A stretch of 64,000 nt of DNA from Mimachlamys varia. Taxonomy: Eukaryota > Mollusca > Bivalvia > Pectinida > Pectinidae. This document shows positions 12,629-24,200 of the stretch, piece by piece. Location of the stretch: positions 4,044,701 to 4,108,700 of the forward strand of contig OX392541.1 in the NCBI GenBank assembly GCA_947623455.1, given 5' to 3'. Under the pieces are notes generated by a model, which ran no database searches, was not told the DNA's origin, and saw only the letters and a list, made by a program, of their open reading frames with translations. Within the stretch, counting starts at the first letter, position 1. Every line of letters starts with the position of its first letter. The position numbers and the translations under genes were made by a program.

Positions 12629-13276
12629 CTAGACTATAGCAAATGAACGTCATCGTAGAACATTGAACATTTCTCAGATTTTATTGCAAGTGGTTACCCC
12701 CCCCCCTCCCCCAGTACTTTACGCCACTCCTAATGTACTACGTTTATTGCGTAAGGGGCTGTATCTTATGATTAGACGACATGTAGATACTGACATGGTA
12801 CCTAGTCCGTATTTATATGCATTTTTTTTTAAATTATCACTTTAGCTTAGATTGTAATAACTTCTTTATTTATGCATTGTTAGTATCAAATTATTATCTA
12901 CAAGTTGTGAATCGCTTTAGAGTAATTATACAAATTATATAGAGCGCTATATAAATGTTGTATATTAGTATGATTATGTAATTACACGACGATATCGAAC
13001 CACAGGTAAAGCATTATTTAATCTTGTAAATCTAAATTGCATTTACTCGGTCGCGTTTAAATACCCTGACCAAACTTTCTCAAGGTAAATATTTCATTTT
13101 AATTCTAGCGAACTGAACAGTGTATACCGAAGACTCTGGGCTTTGTGTACCGAGGTCATGCTTTCGTGGTTGCTTGCCATTGTGAAAGCTACAAGTGTAT
13201 ACACGGCCTACAATTTGAACTACCAAATGTATTACTTAAGCGGTGTGAACCGCCTCGGCTAACACATCCACCGAAT
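12629..13276 (+). promoter_or_regulatory. Candidate promoter and 5' leader of the multi-esterase gene
   Basis: This is the only single-copy stretch between the 40-bp array and the first esterase exon. It contains a C-homopolymer tract near 12,697-12,712 and two TATA-like sites, TATATAAAT at 12,948-12,956 and TTTAAATA at about 13,056. The first sits in AGCGCTATATAAATG, a wording also seen at SINE tails, so it may not be a promoter. CAAG|GTAAAT at 13,081-13,090 and TTCTAG at about 13,103-13,108 resemble a splice donor and acceptor but are too close to bound one intron. The leader could be spliced to an upstream exon. The transcription start cannot be fixed from sequence alone. Confidence 0.35.
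13158..13262 (+). other. Upstream open reading frame, 34 codons, out of frame with the esterase
   Basis: An ATG at 13158 opens a 34-codon frame that stops with TAA at 13260-13262, 14 bp before the proposed esterase ATG. It is in a different frame from the esterase. Its start context has G at -3, so it could be initiated moderately well and dampen translation of the main frame. The encoded N-terminus is hydrophobic (MLSWLLAIV), which may be chance. It matters only if the transcript starts upstream of 13158. Confidence 0.4.
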
Positions 13277-14763
13277 ATGGGGTACCTAGAGCGGGTATGC
13301 CTGACGCTCGTGATTAGTTTGGCTGGGTTAGGTATTCACAATGTATCCGGGACGCTTGTTTCCACAGAAAGTGGGATCATGGAAGGCACTGCTGTTACGT
13401 CACAGAGTGGTGACGTTTACCAGTTCCGAAAGATACCTTACGCCAAACCACCTGTCGGGTCCTTACGGTTTAGCAAACCCATGAAGATATCTCCCTGGAA
13501 TACCACATTAAACGCCACGGAGTACGGACCGGCGTGTATCCAACCGGTGGCACGCGGATCTAATTTCTCCGTGTCAGAAGACTGCCTTTTCCTGAACATT
13601 TTTGTTCCAAATGAGATTTCAACATCAGCCAATAAGTCGGTAATGGTTTGGATTCATGGTGGGGGTTTCACACAAGGTACAGGGATGTCATACGACGGAA
13701 CATCACTAGCACTTCACGGTGACGTCATTGTGGTGACGCTGAACTACAGACTAGGTGTGTTTGGTTTCCTCAGTACAGGAGATTCCAGCGCGAGGGGCAA
13801 CTACGGACACTGGGATCAGATAGAAGCTTTGAAATGGATTAAAACAAACATCAAATATTTTGGTGGAAATCCAGATTCAATAACGCTATTTGGTGGATCG
13901 GCCGGTGCACTCAGCGTTTCCCTCTTAGCTATGATTCCTGAAAACAAGGGACTTTTTCACCGAGTTATTACGCAAAGTGGATCTTTTGGTTCATATAAAT
14001 CTATAACATCAGATTCGGGTACAAACGCACGAGTTTTGGGGGGTCTATTACAATGTAGCAATAACCATAGTACCGAATCGCTTGTTACCTGCTTTCGTGA
14101 AAAAGATGCGGTTGCTTTGAGTAACCCCTACGAATCGTCAGATTCTCTCCCGAAAATCGGAAACACACTGTCATATGGCCCGGTCATCGACGGAGAAATG
14201 CTAACAAGTAATCCTTTCTCCCTTCTTCAAAATCAATCCTCTGAAGAATTCAAGTTTTACCGGTCGCTTGACATCATTTCCGGTTGCAACTCAGCCGAAG
14301 GATCTTTGTCTCTGGTCATCATTCCGAATCTGCCTTTTCCGGCCTTTAATATATCTGAAGGAATTCCTAGCTGGATTCTCAAGCTGTTTGCTGAAGCGGC
14401 AACCGAGGACTTATACAGCAACGACACTAGGATTTTACCATATATCTATGACAAATACATATCGACAGACATGGAAGAACAAGGACGACTTTTTTTGAAT
14501 TATTTTGGTGACGTGAACTTTTATGTACCCATGATGGAATCACTACTAGTTCATGACCGAGGCAGGAATTCTAAAACAAATACATTTCAATATTTCTTCT
14601 CAAAGTCTTCGGCAGTTGATTTTTTTAGTGGTGTTCTGCCGAAATGGTTTGTTGGAGCTGGGCATGGAGATGAGGTACCGTACATTTTTAAATCTGGGCA
14701 AGGTCTTGATACTGTTCTTTCAGCACAAATGATGTCATACTGGACCAACTTTGCAAAATATGG
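13277..14763 (+). CDS. E1: first coding exon of a multi-domain secreted type-B carboxylesterase (class A domain)
   Basis: Encodes a signal peptide plus most of an alpha/beta-hydrolase type-B carboxylesterase/cholinesterase-like domain. I start at ATG 13277 because it has a strong context (A at -3, G at +4) and begins a typical signal peptide (residues 1-25, hydrophobic core VCLTLVISLAGLGI). The frame stays open upstream to 13145 but without an ATG. Visible features are EDCLFLN at 101-107, the oxyanion-hole HGGG at 127-130, nucleophile Ser208 in GGSAG, Glu341 in SAEGS and His463 in GAGHGDE. Cys87/Cys103 and Cys260/Cys272 match the family's first two disulfides. The domain stops at NFAKYG, lacking the usual C-terminal ~50 residues. 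The exon ends GG|GTAAGT, a phase-2 donor, and the missing tail is encoded at the start of E2. Substrate unknown: hydrolysis of carboxylic esters is inferred from family. Confidence 0.88.
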
Positions 14764-15269
14764 GTAAGTAAACTATTTGTCATATTTTGGTAAATAAAAT
14801 GTATATTATTAGATAAGATATAGTCCTTTGTTTGACAGTACAACACACAACGAAAACAAGATACTTGATATAAGAGATGTACATATACAGATTAAAGGTT
14901 GTACATGCAGTTTAACAATGTCTTGTAAAACACTGGTGTCCAGAAGGACAACTTTTCTGTGTTTAAGCTAAATATTTCATTGACACAGAGAAAAGCTGAC
15001 GGACGGCTTATTTATATATATTATATGGTCTAGTAAGTAATATCGACAGTATGATCCACTATATGTACTGGATCCTAACAAACAAATGTTCGTTGGATGC
15101 GTATTACTAGTAATAGATATATGATCGTGGAAGTAATAGCAACAGTACGGACAAATATATTGTCAAATTGCCCGCACTGTCGCTATTACTTCCACGATCA
15201 TATACACTGTATGCATAAAAATATATATATGTGGACAATATTTGTTTAATAAATGTAGATGATAATATA
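14764..15269 (+). other. Unique left part of intron 1
   Basis: The intron opens with GTAAGT at 14764. This AT-rich stretch is nearly identical to 49010-49517 after E3, including a hairpin. Otherwise it has no recognised feature. The similarity shows that intron 1 and intron 3 are copies of one ancestral intron. Confidence 0.8.
15118..15204. repeat. 34-bp inverted repeat (hairpin) in intron 1
   Basis: The left arm TATATGATCGTGGAAGTAAT runs on through AGCAACAGTACGG (15118-15151). It is complementary to CCGCACTGTCGCTATTACTT followed by CCACGATCATATA (15171-15204), with only a few mismatches and a ~19-nt loop. In the sense transcript it would form a stable stem. It may be a relic palindromic element or a hairpin RNA precursor. 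A second copy lies at 49364-49450. Confidence 0.8.
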
Positions 15270-18200
15270 TAGAGCCAGTACAGAACCCCTCCCGGCCTGT
15301 GGTGTTTGTTGAGTCACAAGAGAACCCCCTCCCGGCCTGTGATGTTTGTAGAGTCACTAGAGAACCCCCTCTCGGCCTGTTGTGTTTGTATAGTCATTAG
15401 ATAACCCCCTCCCGGCCTGTGATGTTTGTAGAGCCATTAGAGAACCCCCTCCCGACCTGTGATGTTTGTAGAGACATTAGATAACCCCCTCACGGCCTGT
15501 GATGTTGGTAGAGTCACTAGAGAACCCCCTCCCGGCCTGTGATGTTTATAGAGACACTAGAGAACCCCCTCCCGGCCTGTGAAGTTTGTAGAGTCATTAG
15601 AGCACCCCGTCCCGGCCTGTGATGTTTGTAGAGCCATAAGAGAACCCCCTCCCGGCCTGTGATGTTGGTAGTGTCACTAGAGAACCCCCTCCCGGCCTGT
15701 GATGTTTGTAGAGTCACTGGAGAACCCCCTCCCGGCCTGTTAAGTTTGTAGAGTCACAAGGGAACCCCCTCCCGGCCTGTGGTGTTTGTAGAGTCATTAG
15801 AGAACCCCCTCCCAGCCTGTGATGTTTGTAGAGACATTAGAGAACCCCCTCCCGGCCTGTGATGTTTGTAGAGTCACTAGAGAACCCCCTCTCGGCCTGT
15901 TGTGTTTGTAGAGTCATTAGATAACCCCCTCCCGGCCTGTGATGTTTGTAGAGCCATTAGAGAACCCCCTCCCGACCTGTGATGTTTGTAGAGACATTAG
16001 ATAACCCCCTCACGGCCTGTGATGTTGGTAGAGTCACTAGAGAACCCCCTCCCGGCCTGTGATGTTTATAGAGACACTAGAGAACCCCCTCCCGGCCTGT
16101 GAAGTTTGTAGAGTCATTAGAGCACCCCGTCCCGGCCTGTGATGTTTGTAGAGCCATAAGAGAACCCCCTCCCGGCCTGTGATGTTGGTAGTGTCACTAG
16201 AGAACCCCCTCCCGGCCTGTGATGTTTGTAGAGTCACTGGAGAACCCCCTCCCGGCCTGTTAAGTTTGTAGAGTCACAAGGGAACCCCCTCCCGGCCTGT
16301 GGTGTTTGTAGAGTCATTAGAGAACCCCCTCCCAGCCTGTGATGTTTGTAGAGACATTAGAGAACCCCCTCCCGGCCTGTGGTGTTTGTAGAGCCTTAAG
16401 AGAACCCCTTCCCGGCCTGTGGTGTTTGTAGAGCATTAAGAGAACCCCCTTCCGGCCGGTGGTGTTTGTAGAGTCATTAGAGAACCCCCGCCCGCCCTGT
16501 GATGTTTGTAGAGTCATTAGAGAACCCCCTCCCGGCCTGTGGTGTTTGTAGAGTCATTAGAGAACCCCCTCCCGGCCTGTGATGTTAGTAGAGTCATTAG
16601 AGCACCCCGTCCCGGCCTGTGATGTTTGTAGAGCCATTAGAGAACCCCCTCCCGGCCTGTGATGTTGGTAGTGTCACTAGAGAACCCCCTCCCGGCCTGT
16701 GATGTTTGTAGAGTCACTGGAGAACCCCCTCCCGGCCTGTGGTGTTTGTTGAATCATTAGAGAACCCCTCCCGGCCTGTGGTGTTTGTAGAGTCATTGTA
16801 TAGAGAACCCCCTCCCGGCCTGTGGTGTTTGTAAATTCATTAGAAAACCCTCTCCCGGCCTGTGATGTTTGTAGAGTCATTAGAGAACCCCCTCCCGGCC
16901 TGTGGTGTTTGTAGAGTCATTAGAAAACCCCCTCCCGGCCTGTGGTGTTTGTAGAATCTTTAGAGAACCCACCCGGCCTGTGGTGTTTGTAGAGTCATTA
17001 TATAGAGAACCCCTTCCCGGCCTGTGGTGTTTGTAGAGTCATTAGAAAACCCTCTCCCGGCCTGTGATGTTTGTAGAGTCATTAGAGAACCCATTCCTGG
17101 CCTGTGATGTTGGTAGAGTCATTAGAGAACCCCCTCCCGGCATGTGATTTTTGTAGAGTCATTAGAGAACCCCCTCCCGGCCTGTGGTGTTTGTAGAGAC
17201 ATTAGAGAACCCCTCCCGGCCTGTGATGTTTGAAGAGTCATTAGAGAACCCCCTCCCGGCCTGTGGTGTTTGTAGAGTCATTAGAGAATCCCTCCCGGCA
17301 TGTGATGTTTGTAGAGTCATTAGAGAACCCCCTCCCGGCCTGTGATGTTTGAAGAGTCATTAGAGAACCCCTCCCGGCCTGTGATGTTTGAAGAGTCATT
17401 AGAGAACCCCTTCCCGGCCTGTGGTGTTTGTAGAGTCATTACAGAACCCCCTCCCGGCCTGTGATGTTTGTAGAGTCATTAGAGAACCCCTCCCGGCCTG
17501 TGATGTTTGTAGAGTCATTAGAGAACCCCCTCCCGGCCTGTGGTGTTTGTAGAGTCATTAGAGAACCCCCTCCCGGCCTGTGATGTTGGTAGAGTCATTA
17601 GAGAACCCCCTCCCGGCATGTGATGTTTGTAGAGTCATTAGAGAACCCCCTCCCGGCCTGTGGTGTTTGTAGAGACATTAGAGAACCCCCTTCCGGCCTG
17701 TGATGTTTGAAGAGTCATTAGAGAACCCATCCCGGCCTGTGATGTTTGAAGAGTCATTAGAGAACCCCTTCCCGGCCTGTGGTGTTTGTAGAGTCATTAG
17801 AGAACCCCTCCCGGCCTGTGATTTTTGTAGAGTTATTAGAGAACCCCCTCCCGGCCTGTGGTGTTTGAAGAGACATTAGAGAACCCCCTCCCGGCCTGTG
17901 ATGTTTGAAGAGTCATTAGAGAACCCCCTCCCGGCATGTGATGTTTGAAGAGTCATTAGAGAATCCCTCCCGGCATGTGATGTTTGAAGAGTCATTAGAG
18001 AACCCCCTCCCGGCCTGTGGTGCTTGTAGAGTCATTAGAGAACCCCCTCCCGGCCTGTGGTGCTTGTAGAGTCATTAGAGAATCCCTCCCGGCCTGTTGT
18101 GTTTGTAGAGACATTAGAGAATCCCTCCCGGCATGTGATGTTTGTAGAGTCATTAGAGAACCCCCTCCCGGCCTGTGATGTTTGAAGAGTCATTAGAGAA

Positions 18201-21200
18201 CCCCTCCCGGCCTGTGATGTTTGAAGAGTCATTAGAGAACCCCCTCCCGACCTGTGGTGCTTGTAGAGTCATTAGAGAACCCCCTCCCGGCCGCCTGTGG
18301 TGCTTGTAGAGTCATTAGAGAACCCCCTCCCGGCCTGTGGTGCTTGTAGAGTCATTAGAGAATCCCTCCCGGCATGTGATGTTTGAAGAGTCATTAGAGA
18401 ACCCCCTCCTGGCCTGTGGTGTTTGTAGAATCATTAGAGAACCCCTCCCGGCCTGTTGTGTTTGTAGAGACATTAGAGAATCCCTCCCGGCATGTGATGT
18501 TTGAAGAGTCATTAGAGATCCCGCTCCCGGCCTGTGGTGTTTGTAGAGTCATTAGAGAACCCCCTCCCGGCCTGTGATGTTTGTAGAGACATTAGAGAAC
18601 CCCCTCCCGGCCTGTTGTGTTTGTAGTGACATTAGAGAATCCCTCCCGGCATGTGATGTTTGTAGAGTCATTAGAGAACCCCCTCCCGGCCTGTGATGTT
18701 TGAAGAGTCATTAGAGAACCCCCTCCCGGCCTGTGATGTTGGTAGTGTCACTAGAGAACCCCCTCCCGGCCTGTGATGTTTGTAGAGTCACTGGAGAACC
18801 CCGTCCCGGCCTGTGGTGTTTGTTGAATCATTAGAGAACCCCTCCCGGCCTGTGGTGTTTGTAGAGTCATTGTATAGAGAACCCCCTCCCGGCCTGTGGT
18901 GTTTGTAAAGTCATTAGAAAACCCTCTCCCGGCCTGTGATGTTTGTAGAGTCATTAGAGAACCCCCTCCCGGCCTGTGGTGTTTGTAGAGTCATTAGAAA
19001 ACCCCCTCCCGGCCTGTGGTGTTTGTAGAATCTTTAGAGAACCCCTCCCGGCCTGTGGTGTTTGTAGAGTCATTATATAGAGAACCCCTTCCCGGCCTGT
19101 GGTGTTTGTAGAGTCATTAGAAAACCCTCTCCCGGCCTGTGATGTTTGTAGAGTCATTAGAGAACCCCTCCCGGCCTGTGATGTTTGAAGAGTCATTAGA
19201 GAACCCCCTCCCGGCCTGTGGTGTTTGTAGAGTCATTAGAGAATCCCTCCCGGCATGTGATGTTTGTAGAGTCATTAGAGAACCCCCTCCCGGCCTGTGA
19301 TGTTTGAAGAGTCATTAGAGAACCCCTCCCGGCCTGTGATGTTTGAAGAGTCATTAGAGAACCCCCTCCCGGCCTGTGGTGTTTGTAGAGTCATTAGAGA
19401 ACCCCCTCCTGGCCTGTGATGTTTGTAGAGTCATTAGAGAACCCCTCCCGGCATGTGATGTTTGTAGAGTCATTAGAGAACCCCCTCCCGGCCTGTGGTG
19501 TTTGTAGAGTCATTAGAGAACCCCCTCCCGGCCTGTGATGTTGGTAGAGTCATTAGAGAACCCCCTCCCGGCATGTGATGTTTGTAGAGTCATTAGAGAA
19601 CCCCCTCCCGGCCTGTGGTGTTTGTAGAGACATTAGAGAACCCCCTCCCGGCCTGTGATGTTTGGAGAGTCATTAGAGAACCCATCCCGGCCTGTGATGT
19701 TTGAAGAGTCATTAGAGAACCCCTTCCCGGCCTGTGGTGTTTGTAGAGTCATTAGAGAACACCTCCCGGCCTGTGATGTTTGTAGAGTTATTAGAGAACC
19801 CCCTCCCGGCCTGTGGTGTTTGTAGAGACATTAGAGAACCCCCTCCCGGCCTGTGATGTTTGAAGAGTCATTAGAGAACCCCCTCCCGGCCTGTGGTGTT
19901 TGTAGAGACATTAGAGAACCCCCTCCCGGCCTGTGATGTTTGAAGAGTCATTAGAGAACCCCCTCCCGGCATGTGATGTTTGAAGAGTCATTAGAGAATC
20001 CCTCCCGGCATGTGATGTTTGAAGAGTCATTAGAGAACCCCCTCCCGGCCTGTGGTGCTTGTAGAGTCATTAGAGAACCCCCTCCCGGCCTGTGGTGCTT
20101 GTAGAGTCATTAGAGAACCCCTCCCGGCCTGTGCTGTTTGTAGAGTCATTAGAGAACCCCCTCCCGGCCTGTGATGTTTGAAGAGTCATTAGAGAACCCC
20201 TCCCGGCCTGTGATGTTTGAAGAGTCATTAGAGAACCCCCTCCCGACCTGTGGTGCTTGTAGAGTCATTAGAGAACCCCCTCCCGGCCGCCTGTGGTGCT
20301 TGTAGAGTCATTAGAGAACCCCCTCCCGGCCTGTGGTGCTTGTAGAGTCATTAGAGAATCCCTCCCGGCATGTGATGTTTGAAGAGTCATTAGAGAACCC
20401 CCTCCCGGCCGCCTGTGGTGCTTGTAGAGTCATTAGAGAACCCCCTCCCGGCCTGTGGTGCTTGTAGAGTCATTAGAGAATCCCTCCCGGCATGTGATGT
20501 TTGAAGAGTCATTAGAGAACCCCCTCCCGGCCTGTGGTGTTTGTAGAATCATTAGAGAACCCCTCCCGGCCTGTTGTGTTTGTAGAGACATTAGAGAATC
20601 CCTCCCGGCATGTGATGTTTGAAGAGTCATTAGAGAACCCCCTCCCGGCCTGTGGTGTTTGTAGAGTCATTAGAGAACCCCCTCCCGGCCTGTGATTTTT
20701 GTAGAGACATTAGAGAACCCCCTCCCGGCCTGTTGTGTTTGTAGTGACATTAGAGAATCCCTCCCGGCATGTGATGTTTGTAGAGTCATTAGAGAACCCC
20801 CTCCCGGCCTGTGATGTTTGAAGAGTCATTAGAGAACCCCCTCCCGGCCTGTGGTGCTTGTAGAGTCATTAGAAAACCCCCTCCCGGCCTGTGGTGTTTG
20901 TAGAATCATTAGAGAACCCCTCCCGGCCTGTTGTGTTTGTAGAGTCATTATATAGAGACCCCCTTCCCGGCCTGTGGTGTTTGTAGAGTCATTAGAAAAC
21001 CCTCTCCCGGCCTGTGATGTTTGTAGAGTAATTAGAGAACCCCCTCCCGGACTGTGGTGTTTGTAGAGACATTAGAGAACCCCTTCCCGGCATGTGATGT
21101 TTGTAGAGTCATTAGAAAACCCTCTCCTGGCCTGTGATGTTTGTAGAGTCATTAGAGAACCCTCTCCCGGCCTGTGATGTTGGTAGAGTCATTATAGAAC

Positions 21201-24200
21201 CCCCTCCCGGCCTGTGGCGTTTGAAGAGTCATGAAGAGAAACTCCTCCCGGCGTGTGATGTTTGTAGAGACATTAAAGAACCCCCTCCCGGCCTGTTGTG
21301 TGTGTAGAGTCATTAAGAGAACCCCCTCCCGGCCTGTGATGTTTTTAGAGTCATTGGAGACTCCCCCCCGTCCTGTGATGTTTGTAGAGTCATTAGAGAA
21401 CCCCCTCCCGGCCTGTGATGTTTGTAGAGTCATTAGAGAATCCCTCCCGGCATGTGATGTTTGAAGAGTCATTAGAGAACCCCCTCCCGGCCTGTGGTGT
21501 TTGTAGAGTCATTAGAGAACCCCCTCCCGGCCTGTGATGTTTGAAGAGTCATTAGAGAACCCCTCCCGGCCTGTGATGTTTGAAGAGTCATTAGAGAACC
21601 CCCTCCCGGCCTGTGGTGTTTGTAGAGTCATTAGAGAACCCCCTCCTGGCCTGTGATGTTTGTAGAGTCATTAGAGAACCCCTCCCGGCCTGTGATGTTT
21701 GTAGAGACATTAGAGAACCCCCTCCCGGCCTGTGATGTTTGAAGAGTCATTAGAGAACCCCCTCCCGGCATGTGATGTTTGAAGAGTCATTAGAGAATCC
21801 CTCCCGGCATGTGATGTTTGAAGAGTCATTAGAGAACCCCCTCCCGGCCTGTGGTGCTTGTAGAGTCATTAGAGAACCCCCTCCCGGCCTGTGGTGCTTG
21901 TAGAGTCATTAGAGAATCCCTCCCGGCCTGTTGTGTTTGTAGAGACATTAGAGAATCCCTCCCGGCATGTGATGTTTGTAGAGTCATTAGAGAACCCCCT
22001 CCCGGCCTGTGATGTTTGAAGAGTCATTAGAGAACCCCTCCCGGCCTGTGATGTTTGAAGAGTCATTAGAGAACCCCCTCCCGGCCTGTGATGTTGGTAG
22101 TGTCACTAGAGAACCCCCTCCCGGCCTGTGATGTTTGTAGAGTCACTGGAGAACCCCCTCCCGGCCTGTGGTGTTTGTTGAATCATTAGAGAACCCCTCC
22201 CGGCCTGTGGTGTTTGTAGAGTCATTGTATAGAGAACCCCCTCCCGGCCTGTGGTGTTTGTAAAGTCATTAGAAAACCCTCTCCCGGCCTGTGATGTTTG
22301 TAGAGTCATTAGAGAACCCCCTCCCGGCCTGTGGTGTTTGTAGAGTCATTAGAAAACCCCCTCCCGGCCTGTGGTGTTTGTAGAATCTTTAGAGAACCCC
22401 TCCCGGCCTGTGGTGTTTGTAGAGTCATTATATAGAGAACCCCTTCCCGGCCTGTGGTGTTTGTAGAGTCATTAGAAAACCCTCTCCCGGCATGTGATGT
22501 TTGTAGAGTCATTAGAGAACCCCTCCCGGCCTGTGATGTTTGAAGAGTCATTAGAGAACCCCCTCCCGGCCTGTGATGTTTGAAGAGTCATTAGAGAACC
22601 CCCTCCCGGCCTGTGATGTTGGTAGTGTCACTAGAGAACCCCCTCCCGGCCTGTGATGTTTGTAGAGTCACTGGAGAACCCCCTCCCGGCCTGTGGTGTT
22701 TGTTGAATCATTAGAGAACCCCTCCCGGCCTGTGGTGTTTGTAGAGTCATTGTATAGAGAACCCCCTCCCGGCCTGTGGTGTTTTTAAAGTCATTAGAAA
22801 ACCCTCTCCCGGCCTGTGATGTTTGTAGAGTCATTAGAGAACCCCCTCCCGGCCTGTGGTGTTTGTAGAGTCATTAGAAAACCCCCTCCCGGCCTGTGGT
22901 GTTTGTAGAATCTTTAGAGAACCCCTCCCGGCCTGTGGTGTTTGTAGAGTCATTATATAGAGAACCCCTTCCCGGCCTGTGGTGTTTGTAGAGTCATTAG
23001 AAAACCCTCTCCCGGCCTGTGATGTTTGTAGAGTCATTAGAGAACCCCTCCCGGCCTGTGATGTTTGAAGAGTCATTAGAGAACCCCCTCCCGGCCTGTG
23101 GTGTTTGTAGAGTCATTAGAGAATCCCTCCCGGCATGTGATGTTTGTAGAGTCATTAGAGAACCCCCTCCCGGCCTGTGATGTTTGAAGAGTCATTAGAG
23201 AACCCCTCCCGGCCTGTGATGTTTGAAGAGTCATTAGAGAACCCCCTCCCGGCCTGTGGTGTTTGTAGAGTCATTAGAGAACCCCCTCCTGGCCTGTGAT
23301 GTTTGTAGAGTCATTAGAGAACCCCTCCCGGCCTGTGATGTTTGTAGAGACATTAGAGAACCCCCTCCCGGCCTGTGATGTTTGAAGAGTCATTAGAGAA
23401 CCCCCTCCCGGCATGTGATGTTTGAAGAGTCATTAGAGAATCCCTCCCGGCATGTGATGTTTGAAGAGTCATTAGAGAACCCCCTCCCGGCCTGTGGTGC
23501 TTGTAGAGTCATTAGAGAACCCCCTCCCGGCCTGTGGTGCTTGTAGAGTCATTAGAGAATCCCTCCCGGCCTGTTGTGTTTGTAGAGACATTAGAGAATC
23601 CCTCCCGGCATGTGATGTTTGTAGAGTCATTAGAGAACCCCCTCCCGGCCTGTGATGTTTGAAGAGTCATTAGAGAACCCCTCCCGGCCTGTGATGTTTG
23701 AAGAGTCATTAGAGAACCCCCTCCCGGCCTGTGATGTTGGTAGTGTCACTAGAGAACCCCCTCCCGGCCTGTGATGTTTGTAGAGTCACTATAGAAACCC
23801 CTCCCGGCCTGTGGTGTTTGTTGAATCATTAGAGAACCCCTCCCGGCCTGTGGTGTTTGTAGAGTCATTGTATAGAGAACCCCCTCCCGCCCTGTGGTGT
23901 TTGTAAAGTCATTAGAAAACCCTCTCCCGGCCTGTGATGTTTGTAGAGTCATTAGAGAACCCCCTCCCGGCCTGTGGTGTTTGTAGAGTCATTAGAAAAC
24001 CCCCTCCCGGCCTGTGGTGTTTGTAGAATCTTTAGAGAACCCCTCCCGGCCTGTGGTGTTTGTAGAGTCATTATATAGAGAACCCCTTCCCGGCCTGTGG
24101 TGTTTGTAGAGTCATTAGAAAACCCTCTCCCGGCCTGTGATGTTTGTAGAGTCATTAGAGAACCCCTCCCGGCCTGTGATGTTTGAAGAGTCATTAGAGA

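Noticed and set aside
13081..13108. Tiny intron in the leader bounded by CAAG|GTAAAT and TTCTAG
   Set aside because: At about 24 nt it is too short to be spliced. One of the two sites might work with a distant partner.
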